Positions 9,434 through 17,786 of a stretch of DNA of 21,331 nt are shown here, piece after piece. The notes under the pieces were generated by a model. The model searched no databases and had not been told where the DNA came from. It was given only the letters and a program-made list of their open reading frames with translations. The stretch comes from Proteiniphilum sp. UBA5267 (lineage in GTDB: Bacteria > Bacteroidota > Bacteroidia > Bacteroidales > Dysgonomonadaceae), in assembly GCA_002411515.1 (NCBI GenBank), contig DHTF01000013.1:1-21331 (forward strand), in the 5' to 3' direction. The translations under genes and the position numbers were made by a program. Position 1 is the stretch's first letter; each line of letters starts with the position of its first letter.

Positions 9434-9626
9434 AGAAACTGTTTTGATTTTTTTCATCAATTGTTTTTTAGTAATTTTTTGATGGATTTGGATTTTCATT
9501 TATTGAAATGTAGCGGGCTACTTGAAAGAAATGAAAATTCGAAGGCGCAAAAAAGGGCAAAAAACAAGATGAAAGAGTGAAAAAATAAGTGTAGAATAAT
9601 TACTCGTAAAATTCAAAACAGTTTCT
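9434..9626. repeat. Perfect 14-bp inverted repeat flanking a 165-bp spacer
   Basis: The left arm is agaaactgttttga at 9434-9447. The right arm is its exact reverse complement, tcaaaacagtttct, at 9613-9626. Neither arm extends beyond 14 bp and no target-site duplication is evident outside them. The structure spans nearly the whole intergenic gap. Arms of this size are seen at invertible promoter segments and at the ends of MITE-type elements in Bacteroidota, but no recombinase or transposase is present in the window. The arms could also form a long-range RNA stem. Confidence 0.7.
9497..9521. other. Two adjacent small hairpins in the intergenic gap
   Basis: Bases 9497-9510 can fold with arms cattt/aaatg around a 4-nt loop. 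Bases 9510-9521 fold with arms gtagc/gctac around a 2-nt loop, sharing base 9510. The second is the only GC-rich patch in the gap. No T-run follows on the + strand, so neither looks like a standard intrinsic terminator. A structural or regulatory role is speculative. Confidence 0.3.
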
Positions 9627-9650
9627 TAATTAATAAATAGATCAAAAGTG

Positions 9651-10568
9651 ATGAGAGGAATTCTGATACTGGGTTTATTGTTTTTTATAGGAAGCCTGCC
9701 CGCCCAAACGCTGGCGGAACGCTTGGGATATAAAAAAACGGATAAACTGCTAATTATCAACAATGACGATGCCGGTATGTGCCATGCTGCCAATACCGCT
9801 ACGATTGAAGGGATGGAGAACGGGTTTATCAGCTCGGCTACCATCATGATGCCCTGTTCCTGGTCGAATGAGATCGTAAAGTATGCGAAAGAAAATCCGG
9901 ATAAAGGATTTGGTGTGCACCTCACATTGACCTCGGAATGGAAGAACTACCGATGGGGAACCGTGGCGCCGCGCAATGAAGTCCCGGGGTTATACGACGG
10001 GCAGGGCTATATGTGGAAAGGTGTGAGGGAGGTGTACAACGCCTCCAATACCGAAGAAGCCTTGATTGAAGGGAGGGCGCAGATCCGTAAGGCGTTGGAT
10101 GCAGGGGTACGGGTCACCCATATCGACTCCCATATGGGAACCTATCAGTACTCACCGGATTATATGTATGTCTACCTGCAATTGGCAGAAGAGTTTAACC
10201 TGCCGGTGCGTATGCCGTCGCAATCCACACTGGACAATATGGGAGCACCTTCTTTCAGGGATATCTGTAAGGAGAAAGGAATTATTCATCCCGATTACTT
10301 TATTCACGAGGAGCTGCAAAACTACAAAACAGAAAATCTGGAGGAGTTCTGGACAGGGTATATTAAAAATATACAGCCCGGAGTGACGGAAATTTATATT
10401 CATGCGGCCACAGAGGGGGACGAGATACGGGCGATCACCGGTTCTGCTCCCAAACGCATAAAGGAATTGGAATTTTTTACCAGTGACCGGTTCAGGCAAT
10501 TGATTGAAAAAGAGGGTATCATTGTTATCAGTTACCATCCCTTGTTTGAATTGCAAAGAAAAAAATGA
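9651..10568 (+). CDS. Secreted YdjC/ChbG-type carbohydrate deacetylase
   Basis: The 305-residue protein (from ATG at 9651; a GTG at 9648 is in frame but less likely) belongs to the YdjC-like deacetylase family. That family removes acetyl groups from acetylated sugars using a divalent metal. Visible motifs are NNDDAG (Asp39/Asp40), GVHLTLTSEW (His90), THIDSHMG (His157, Asp159, His161) and IYIHAATEG (His251). All the expected metal and catalytic positions are therefore present. A signal peptide ends near PAQT (residues 17-20), so it acts in the periplasm or outside, unlike cytoplasmic ChbG. Its stop overlaps the next start by 4 bp (ATGA), implying translational coupling. It probably deacetylates N-acetylamino sugars in the substrate of this locus. 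Confidence 0.88.
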   Translation: MRGILILGLLFFIGSLPAQTLAERLGYKKTDKLLIINNDDAGMCHAANTATIEGMENGFISSATIMMPCSWSNEIVKYAKENPDKGFGVHLTLTSEWKNYRWGTVAPRNEVPGLYDGQGYMWKGVREVYNASNTEEALIEGRAQIRKALDAGVRVTHIDSHMGTYQYSPDYMYVYLQLAEEFNLPVRMPSQSTLDNMGAPSFRDICKEKGIIHPDYFIHEELQNYKTENLEEFWTGYIKNIQPGVTEIYIHAATEGDEIRAITGSAPKRIKELEFFTSDRFRQLIEKEGIIVISYHPLFELQRKK

Positions 10569-13500
10569 AAAAAATAAAAATCATAGGGATCTCGTTGCTG
10601 GTGTTGCTTCTCCTGGCCTGTATTTACAGTTACACCAATATGCGCGACCGTCATCCGGGATATAGTATCGACCTGAAAATCGAAAGTAAGGAACCGGGAG
10701 TCATGCGTGCCGGCTTTGCCGCGGTTACGATCACGCCTGAGTATATGGAACCGTGGAACGATATGGACAACAATGCACGTTATGAGCCGAAGAAAGGAGA
10801 TACCTATGAGGATCTGAACGGAAACGGGAAATTCGATACCTACTGGATCGCCGGTTTCGGAAACCGGGTTGCTGCACAGGGTGTGCATGACGACTTGTGG
10901 GCGCGGACAATGGTGCTGGATGATAGCAATACCCGCCTTGCAGTGGTGACAGTGGACGTGATCGGTATGTTTCACCCGATGGTAATCGATATCCGGAAAA
11001 TGCTGCCGGAAGAAGCAGGCATCACCTATCTCGTGATTACATCCACCCACACCCACGAAGCCCCAGATCTGCTGGGACTTTGGGGTAAGTCACCCTTCAA
11101 GAGCGGTGTGGGCAAGGAGTGGAAAGAGTATATAAAGAAAAGGGTGGCCCAATCTGTCGTGGAGGCCGTGGATGCATTGCGTCCTGCCCATTTCCGTTTT
11201 TCCCAAAACCTCACGGAGGGGATGGTGACGCTGAAAGACACGCGTGAACCTTATGTCTTTGACGAAGGCCTCAGAATGATGCAGGTCACCGATGCCGAAA
11301 CCTCACAAACGCTTGGGACACTGATCCAATGGGCGAACCATCCCGAAACATTGTGGAGTAAAAACCTGCTTATCTCCTCCGATTTTCCTCACTACCTGAG
11401 GGAAGCCGTCGAGAAAGGAGTCTATCACGGAGACAGCCTTGTCAGAGAGGGGGTCGGCGGCGTTGCCCTTTATGTAAACGGGGCACTGGGTGGATTAATG
11501 ACTACCCATGCCAGCATGGAGGTACATGATCCGTTCCGCGATACGGTGTATGTAGAGCCGTCGTTCGATAAGATACGTGCCCAGGGAGATACCCTTGGAT
11601 TGATCATACTCCGTACGATGCAGGAAGAGGCTGTTGAAGTGAGAGAAGCAGGCATCAACCTACGTGCGAAGACGTTCGAAATTCCCCTGAAAAATAAGCT
11701 GTTCCTCCTTGCTGCCGCTATCGGGATAATGGATGCGGATATGACCGGATGGATGAAAAAGCGTACCGAAGCTGCTGCCTGGAGCATCGGGCCGGCCGGT
11801 TTTATCACTTTCCCCGGAGAACTCTATCCGGAGATATTGAACGGAGGGGTAGTAGCCCTTCCCGGCCGGGATTTTCCGGTCGATCCCCTGGAAACGCCAC
11901 CTCTGCGTGACCTGATGCAGGGAGAGTTCCGTTTTGGCATCGGTCTTGCCAATGACGAGGTCGGATATATAATTCCCAAAAGCCAGTGGGATGTGAAGGA
12001 GCCGTATGTATACCGGGACAAGGCTTACTACGGTGAACAGAATTCGCTCGGTCCCGAGACCGCTCCACTTGTATATAGAGAATTGCGCCAACTCCTGGAA
12101 GAGTTACCTGTTACTCCCCCACTCCCTTCTGTGATCGAACAGGCGAGGGATGCACTGTTGGAACGGATTATTTCTGAAATTCCGGCAGGGAAATTGAATG
12201 GGTTGACCCATCAGCAACTATTGGGAATGATCACTGAAGAGGAAAAAGAGATCTTCGCCAATGATCATTGGCGTTTTACAGTTGATAATCCTGCCCTGGT
12301 GTCGGTAATGCGTCATAAAGGGCAGGAAATCGTTCCTTTCTGGCTGGAGGAAAAGGGATTCCACAAGACCGATATGTCGGTATCCAACGAAAATTACGAC
12401 TATGAAGTATGGCAAAAGGAGTTTCCTGCCGGAGAGATTAACCTCGGGATCAACGGATTTGACCTGCACCGGGTGGTCTATTTTGTGACGATCGGTCCGG
12501 TTGCCGGAAATCAGATGCCAAAAATTTTACATCATTCCCCCGCCAGATGGATAGTGACCCCGATGGAAAAAGGAGCTTATACCTATAACGACTGGGATGA
12601 ATTGGTGATCGAACAGCTACCCGAAGAGCTTGAAGGGCATATTCTCTTTACCACTATACGGGGACGTGCACGTGAAGCCGCCATATTGAATTCTTTCCGG
12701 GAGACAGCCTATCCAGCATCACCTGAAGCGGACCAGATTGTACTGACCTGGTGTGATGACCCGGCTACTACACAGGCGATCCAGTGGAGAACCGATACTT
12801 CGGTCGATAAAATGACGATTCGTTATAGGAGTAAAGAGAGTGATAAGCAGGAATTCTCGGAGGCACCGGCTTCACAACAACTGCTTAGCGATAAGTATAT
12901 CCACAACAACCCCGTTGTAAAACATTGGGAAGTAAATATTACAGGTTTACAGCCTGATAATGAATATAGTTATCAGATATATAATTCGGATAGCGGGAAA
13001 GAGAGTCCGGTTTATACATTCCGTACAGCACCCGGGGAAAAATCGTCATTCAGCTTTATCCATCTGGGTGATACCCATAACGACGATATCGTGGAAACGG
13101 TGTTGAAACAGGCAGTGAAAGAAGTGCCGGATGCCGCATTCCTGGTACATTCGGGAGACCATGTAAATACCGGGCTGTTCAGGGACCTATGGGATAAATA
13201 CCTACATTCCGGAAGGGATGTTTTTCCCCGATTCTCTTTTGTTCCCACTCTGGGCAACCACGACAGCCAGGATGGCCTGCCGCCTACGCTCTATACACAA
13301 CTGTTTATGTTGCCTAAGGACAATGCATGCAGTTTGTCCCCGGAGCGTAATTATGCCTTCTCTTACGGGGATGCACGTTTTTTTATGATTGATGCTACGG
13401 GCGATATAGAAAAGATTGCCTGCTGGCTGGAAGAAGAACTCAGACAGACCAAAGAGAAATGGAAAATAGTTGTCACCCACTTTCCACCTTATGTGGAGGA

Positions 13501-13831
13501 TAACTCCTACCTGGAAATACGCAGATCATGGTGTTCACTGTTCGACCAATATCATGTCGATCTGGTGCTGTCCGGACATGTACATCAATATTTCCGCTCC
13601 TATCCGATTAATAATGGGGAGGTAGTAACCGATGCAAAAAATGGAACGATCTATCTCTCTTCGGTAGTGGTTGAGCCGCGCAAACCTGAACCGCCATCCG
13701 AAAAGTATAATGAAGTGTATGCCAATAAGGGAGGATTGTTCCAGGTTATCCGTATCGATAACAATACCCTCGATTTTATATCCAAACGATTTGACGGTAC
13801 GATCATAGATCAGTTTTCACTCAAGAAATAA
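10565..13831 (+). CDS. Fusion protein: neutral-ceramidase-like domain plus purple-acid-phosphatase-like metallophosphoesterase
   Basis: The 1088-residue exported protein has a hydrophobic N-terminus with a possible lipobox LLAC (Cys19), although hydrophobic residues after the Cys leave lipidation uncertain. Residues about 46-515 match the neutral/alkaline ceramidase family: THTHEAPDLLG (His162, His164), WANHPETL (His259), FPGEL (Glu419) and a LANDEVGYIIPKSQW block. A Ca-loop-like DLNGNGKFD sits at 83-91. The nucleophile motif GDVSPN of true ceramidases is absent; NGALGGL occurs near 305-311. Residues about 520-712 are unassigned. Residues about 717-1088 form a fibronectin-like N-domain plus a metallophosphatase with GDTH (Asp836), GDH (Asp865), GNHD (898-900), THFPPY (His972) and SGHVH (1005, 1007). 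All dimetal ligands of that fold are present. It starts inside the stop of the deacetylase gene. It likely cleaves an amide or other bond and a phosphate ester on the same class of substrate. Confidence 0.85.
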   Translation: MKKIKIIGISLLVLLLLACIYSYTNMRDRHPGYSIDLKIESKEPGVMRAGFAAVTITPEYMEPWNDMDNNARYEPKKGDTYEDLNGNGKFDTYWIAGFGNRVAAQGVHDDLWARTMVLDDSNTRLAVVTVDVIGMFHPMVIDIRKMLPEEAGITYLVITSTHTHEAPDLLGLWGKSPFKSGVGKEWKEYIKKRVAQSVVEAVDALRPAHFRFSQNLTEGMVTLKDTREPYVFDEGLRMMQVTDAETSQTLGTLIQWANHPETLWSKNLLISSDFPHYLREAVEKGVYHGDSLVREGVGGVALYVNGALGGLMTTHASMEVHDPFRDTVYVEPSFDKIRAQGDTLGLIILRTMQEEAVEVREAGINLRAKTFEIPLKNKLFLLAAAIGIMDADMTGWMKKRTEAAAWSIGPAGFITFPGELYPEILNGGVVALPGRDFPVDPLETPPLRDLMQGEFRFGIGLANDEVGYIIPKSQWDVKEPYVYRDKAYYGEQNSLGPETAPLVYRELRQLLEELPVTPPLPSVIEQARDALLERIISEIPAGKLNGLTHQQLLGMITEEEKEIFANDHWRFTVDNPALVSVMRHKGQEIVPFWLEEKGFHKTDMSVSNENYDYEVWQKEFPAGEINLGINGFDLHRVVYFVTIGPVAGNQMPKILHHSPARWIVTPMEKGAYTYNDWDELVIEQLPEELEGHILFTTIRGRAREAAILNSFRETAYPASPEADQIVLTWCDDPATTQAIQWRTDTSVDKMTIRYRSKESDKQEFSEAPASQQLLSDKYIHNNPVVKHWEVNITGLQPDNEYSYQIYNSDSGKESPVYTFRTAPGEKSSFSFIHLGDTHNDDIVETVLKQAVKEVPDAAFLVHSGDHVNTGLFRDLWDKYLHSGRDVFPRFSFVPTLGNHDSQDGLPPTLYTQLFMLPKDNACSLSPERNYAFSYGDARFFMIDATGDIEKIACWLEEELRQTKEKWKIVVTHFPPYVEDNSYLEIRRSWCSLFDQYHVDLVLSGHVHQYFRSYPINNGEVVTDAKNGTIYLSSVVVEPRKPEPPSEKYNEVYANKGGLFQVIRIDNNTLDFISKRFDGTIIDQFSLKK

Positions 13832-13841
13832 ATAATCAAAC

Positions 13842-15095
13842 ATGAAAGAGATGCGCTACAACAGACTTTATTCCACGATACAGACTCTCTCTGTCACTCT
13901 ATTCTTCTTCATTGCATCTTCTTTTATTGCGGCGTCTCCTTATCCCGACAGAGTTGTACTGACCTGGGCGGGGAATCCGTCCAACTCCCAGGCTGTCACC
14001 TGGAGGACGGGTCGCTCCGTGCAACGCGCGCTGGCACAGATTGCCGTGGCAGAAGAGAATGGACAGGATATCAGGCCTACTGAGATAGAAGCGACAACCA
14101 CACCATTTAGCAGTGAACTGGGTGGAGAGGTCTGTTACCATAGTGTGAACTTCACGGGACTGGTCCCCGGAACCACTTATGCATATCGGGTAGGAGATGG
14201 GGATGTATGGACTGAATGGTTTCATTTCAGGACTGCTTCCTCCAACCCGGAACCCTTTTCATTTATTTACTTCGGCGATGCGCAGGCAGATATTAAAACT
14301 TATTGGTCACGTGTCTTTCATCAGGCCTTTCGACATGCTCCCTATGCGGCATTCACGCTTCACGCGGGAGACCTCATTAACAGGGCCGAAAATGATGAAC
14401 AATGGGGTGAATGGTTCAATGCTCCCGGATGGGTGAATGCTTCTGTGCCGATAATTGCCACTCCCGGAAATCATGAGTATTCTCGTGACCACCACGCTGA
14501 ATCCGTTTCACCACGTTTAAGCAGCTTCTGGCAGCCTCAGTTCACTTTCCCCCAGAATGGCCCCGAGGGAGTAAAAGAGAGTTGTTATTATATCGATTAC
14601 CAGGGAGTGCGGATCATTTCACTCAATTCGAATGAGAAACAAGAAGAGCAGGAGCAATGGTTACGGGATTTGCTTTCCCATAATCCGCAGAAATGGACAA
14701 TCGTTACCTTTCACCACCCGATATTTTCTCCAAAAGCAGGTCGTGATAACCCGGAATTACGCAGTTTGTGGAAACCTTTGTTCGACGAATTTAAAGTCGA
14801 CCTGGTCTTGACGGGGCATGATCATACCTATGCCCGCACCCATTCCGAAGGGACTGCATATATTGTCTCCGTCAGTGGACCGAAACTATACCATCTCGAC
14901 AAGCAGGAATGGATGCACCGGTCCGCCGAGAAAATACAGCTATACCAGATTATCCGTATAAATTCCGGCGAGCTGACCTATGAGGCGTATACCGCTACGG
15001 GGAGGTTATACGACAAGTTCATGCTCAAAAAGCAGGAAGGTGCGACAAATCTTCTGACGGAGGCTATTTCTGATACAACTATGCCAAATGAATAA
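13842..15095 (+). CDS. Secreted purple-acid-phosphatase-like metallophosphoesterase
   Basis: The 417-residue protein has a signal peptide (cleavage near FIAAS, residues 28-32). A fibronectin-like purple-acid-phosphatase N-domain spans about 34-132 (RVVLTWAGNPSNSQAVTWRTG), followed by a calcineurin-type phosphoesterase. Metal-site motifs are GDAQ (Asp146), GDLIN (Asp177), GNHEY (Asn210, His211), FHHP (His291/292) and TGHDHTYAR (His326, His328). All are intact. It is clearly related to the C-terminal half of the preceding gene and ends in a similar DKFMLKK block, though with an extra tail of about 20 residues. The gap to that gene is only 10 bp. It probably removes phosphate monoesters in the periplasm, or possibly cleaves diesters. 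An alternative start, ATG 13851, is possible. Confidence 0.92.
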   Translation: MKEMRYNRLYSTIQTLSVTLFFFIASSFIAASPYPDRVVLTWAGNPSNSQAVTWRTGRSVQRALAQIAVAEENGQDIRPTEIEATTTPFSSELGGEVCYHSVNFTGLVPGTTYAYRVGDGDVWTEWFHFRTASSNPEPFSFIYFGDAQADIKTYWSRVFHQAFRHAPYAAFTLHAGDLINRAENDEQWGEWFNAPGWVNASVPIIATPGNHEYSRDHHAESVSPRLSSFWQPQFTFPQNGPEGVKESCYYIDYQGVRIISLNSNEKQEEQEQWLRDLLSHNPQKWTIVTFHHPIFSPKAGRDNPELRSLWKPLFDEFKVDLVLTGHDHTYARTHSEGTAYIVSVSGPKLYHLDKQEWMHRSAEKIQLYQIIRINSGELTYEAYTATGRLYDKFMLKKQEGATNLLTEAISDTTMPNE

Positions 15096-15115
15096 ATAGA
15101 AAGAGATATAGTCAT

Positions 15116-17773
15116 ATGAAAATCAGTTATATTATCATACCATTAGCAGGCGTTTTCTTACTGTTATCCTGCATACAAAAAAGCACGATTGAAGAGCTTA
15201 TCCTGACCGATAACTGGTATATCCATTCTGCTGAGGGATTGGATCAGGATGGAGCGGCATTATCTGTCTCTCCGGTGACGGATAACTGGATACAAACATC
15301 TTTACCCGCCACGGTGTTGGGGGCATTATGCAATGCAGGCATATACGAAGACCCCTTTTTGGGTATGAATCTGGAAGAGATACCGGTTGAGCAGTTCAAA
15401 AAACCGTGGTGGTACCGGACCTCTTTCGACCTGACAGGGTTCGATTCGGAGAAAGAACAGACGAAGTTGCTGCTGGACGGCATCAATTATAGCGCCAATG
15501 TATGGCTCAACGGCCACCTGATCCTTTCGGCAGACAGTGCTTTCGGAGCCTTCCGGCAGTTCGCCTGCGATATCACCTCTATCGCTTTGGAATCGGGAAA
15601 TAATCTGGCTATCGAGATATCGCCTCCGCAGCCGGGTGATTTCTATATGGGGTTTGTCGACTGGGCGCCTGTCCCACCCGACCATAACATGGGTGTGTAC
15701 CGGCCGGTAAGGATCAAGCGGAGTGGAAAGGCTTCAATAGACCGCCCTTTTGTGACAACCCATCTTAACACCCAAACATTGGATGAAGCCACCCTGTCCA
15801 TTTCGGCAGAACTGACCAATCATCATTCTGAGCCAAAAAAAATGACCCTGGAAGCCAGGATAAAAAACAGTGTGGTCAGTCAGACATTTACCGTGGAGCC
15901 GGGTAAGACCTTTCTGGCCGAACTTGGCCCTGAGAAATTCAAAGAGTTGACCATAAAGAATCCCCGTCTCTGGTGGCCAAATGGACTGGGAAATCCGGAA
16001 ATGTACACCATGCATCTGTCGCTGAAAGAGGGGAATACGCTCTGCGACACGGCGACGGTCCGCTTCGGTATCCGTACCATAGATACCTATCTCAATGAAC
16101 AAAACGTACGGGGATATAAAGTAAACGGAAGGGAAGTGCTGATCAAGAGCGCCGGTTGGGTAGACGACCTCTTTCTTCGTGATAACACCCGTAGTAACAG
16201 GGCGCAGATACGCTACGTAAAGGAGATGAACCTTAATTCTCTCCGGTTTGAAGGCTTCTGGGGGACGGGCCGGGAGATATATGACCTCTGCGACGAAAAC
16301 GGTATCCTGCTGATGGTCGGATGGAGCTGTCAATGGGAATGGCCCGATTACCTCGGTCTGGAGATGGAGGTTCCGGAAGAGGATGAGAATATTCCCATCA
16401 ATGAAGGGGTCGATAAATATGGCGTGAAAATCACTCCTGAAGAAGAACAATTGTTATCGGATATGTTCAGGGATCAGCTGTTGTGGCTGCGTAACCACCC
16501 CTCTATTTTTGTCTGGGCGGTGGGCAGCGATGCCATGCCTAAACCCTCATTGGAAAAGAAATACGCCGAGACAATGGAGAGATATGACAAAAGCCGTTCG
16601 TTATTGGTTTCTGCCGGTGATTTTACCAGCGAGCTCTCTGGAGTAACGGGGATGAAGATGAACGGCCCTTATGAATACGTCCCTCCCGTCTATTGGTTCG
16701 AAGATAAAAAACTGGGGGGCGCTTTCGGGTTCAATACAGAAACAGGTCCCGGACCGCAAATACCCCCGATAAGCAGTATCAGGAAAATGATCCCCGAAGA
16801 ATATCTTTGGCCGCCATTGAACGAGATGTGGGATTATCACTCGGGACGGAAGGACTTCAACAGTGTGAAAGTCTACCTGAATGCGTTAAACAAAAGATAC
16901 GGCACCGCCGGGGATCTGGAAGAACTGGCCATGAAGGCACAATGGGCGAATTATGAAGCCATCCGGCCGATGTTCGAGGCATTCGTTGTAAACCGTCCGG
17001 TAGCAACGGGAGTGGTGCAATGGCAGTTGAATTCAGCCTGGCCGGAATTTTACTGGCAGCTTTACGATTGGTATTTAATGCCTACCGGCGCATACTTCGG
17101 TACAAAGAAAGCGTGTCAGCCGGTCAATATCATTTACAATTACCATGACAGGAAAATATATGTCGCCAACGATATATTGGGAGATATAACCGATCATACT
17201 GTAAGGGCTACGTTATATGACAGTCAGTCTAAAGTACTATTCGAACAGGGGAAAAAGTTGTCCGTGCAAGAGAACTCATCCGTTGTTTTTACGGAGTTAC
17301 CGGAGCTGTCCGATAAAAAAGGGACTTATTTCCTGAATTTGACCTTGCACGACAGTCAGCATAAGCTGGTTGCCGACAATTTTTATTGGTTGTCGGGTCA
17401 GGAAGACCAGATGGATTGGGATCAATACTATTGGTTTTACACTCCCCAGAAGCGATATGCCGATTTTCACGAATTGAATGACCTGCCTCAGCCTCAGGTG
17501 AGTGTCACAAAGAAAGTGTACAAAGAGGACGACGAATGGGTGGTGGAGGTGAATCTGGACAATACGAGTAAAAATATCGCATTCGGCATAGAGTTACTAT
17601 TAGTGGACAATCAAACGGAAAATCCCGTACTTCCGGTATATTGGAGCGATAATTATGTGTCTTTGGTGAATGATGACACCAGAACGATTAGGGCTCGCTG
17701 TAGCCTGGCTGACGCGCCATCCGAACCTTCGGTAATCATACAGGGAATAAATGTGGAACGGATAAAAAAATAA
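15116..17773 (+). CDS. GH2-family lipoprotein, probable exo-beta-D-glucosaminidase
   Basis: The 885-residue protein is a lipoprotein (LLLSC, Cys19) with GH2 architecture: a sugar-binding jelly roll (about 30-200, GINYSANVWLNGHLI), an immunoglobulin-like domain (about 205-322), a TIM barrel (about 330-680) and C-terminal beta domains. In the barrel, HPSIFVWAVGSDAMP places Asp472 where most GH2 enzymes have Glu as acid/base, and GFNTETGPG gives Glu542 as nucleophile. An Asp acid/base with a downstream Glu nucleophile is the hallmark of the CsxA-type exo-beta-D-glucosaminidase subfamily. The expected reaction is release of glucosamine from the non-reducing end of beta-linked glucosaminides. Other exo-acting GH2 specificities remain possible. 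It starts 20 bp after the phosphatase gene. The deacetylase upstream would supply de-N-acetylated ends. Confidence 0.83.
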   Translation: MKISYIIIPLAGVFLLLSCIQKSTIEELILTDNWYIHSAEGLDQDGAALSVSPVTDNWIQTSLPATVLGALCNAGIYEDPFLGMNLEEIPVEQFKKPWWYRTSFDLTGFDSEKEQTKLLLDGINYSANVWLNGHLILSADSAFGAFRQFACDITSIALESGNNLAIEISPPQPGDFYMGFVDWAPVPPDHNMGVYRPVRIKRSGKASIDRPFVTTHLNTQTLDEATLSISAELTNHHSEPKKMTLEARIKNSVVSQTFTVEPGKTFLAELGPEKFKELTIKNPRLWWPNGLGNPEMYTMHLSLKEGNTLCDTATVRFGIRTIDTYLNEQNVRGYKVNGREVLIKSAGWVDDLFLRDNTRSNRAQIRYVKEMNLNSLRFEGFWGTGREIYDLCDENGILLMVGWSCQWEWPDYLGLEMEVPEEDENIPINEGVDKYGVKITPEEEQLLSDMFRDQLLWLRNHPSIFVWAVGSDAMPKPSLEKKYAETMERYDKSRSLLVSAGDFTSELSGVTGMKMNGPYEYVPPVYWFEDKKLGGAFGFNTETGPGPQIPPISSIRKMIPEEYLWPPLNEMWDYHSGRKDFNSVKVYLNALNKRYGTAGDLEELAMKAQWANYEAIRPMFEAFVVNRPVATGVVQWQLNSAWPEFYWQLYDWYLMPTGAYFGTKKACQPVNIIYNYHDRKIYVANDILGDITDHTVRATLYDSQSKVLFEQGKKLSVQENSSVVFTELPELSDKKGTYFLNLTLHDSQHKLVADNFYWLSGQEDQMDWDQYYWFYTPQKRYADFHELNDLPQPQVSVTKKVYKEDDEWVVEVNLDNTSKNIAFGIELLLVDNQTENPVLPVYWSDNYVSLVNDDTRTIRARCSLADAPSEPSVIIQGINVERIKK

Positions 17774-17786
17774 CAGACTGGTCGCC

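Larger units (their letters stand above)
9422..9650. other. AT-rich non-coding gap, the largest in the window
   Basis: The 229 bp between the PqaA-type gene and the deacetylase gene are markedly A/T-rich, unlike the roughly balanced coding DNA around them. They contain a perfect 14-bp inverted repeat (described separately), two small adjacent hairpins, and A-rich runs. I see no clear match to the Bacteroidota promoter pattern (TTTG with TAnnTTTG about 20 bp downstream) in either orientation, and no tRNA or rRNA. A sub-promoter, attenuator or small mobile or invertible element are all possible. Confidence 0.6.

Noticed and set aside
9422..9650. Insertion sequence or MITE with target-site duplication
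   Set aside because: Direct repeats outside the 14-bp arms were looked for and not found, and there is no transposase, so mobility is left as one hypothesis only.
10565..12100. Annotation as a true ceramidase
   Set aside because: The serine motif needed for ceramide hydrolysis is absent, so only a ceramidase-like fold is claimed.
15734..16450. Long open frame on the - strand (238 codons)
   Set aside because: It lies wholly within the GH2 gene, shows no recognisable motifs and reads as an antisense shadow.
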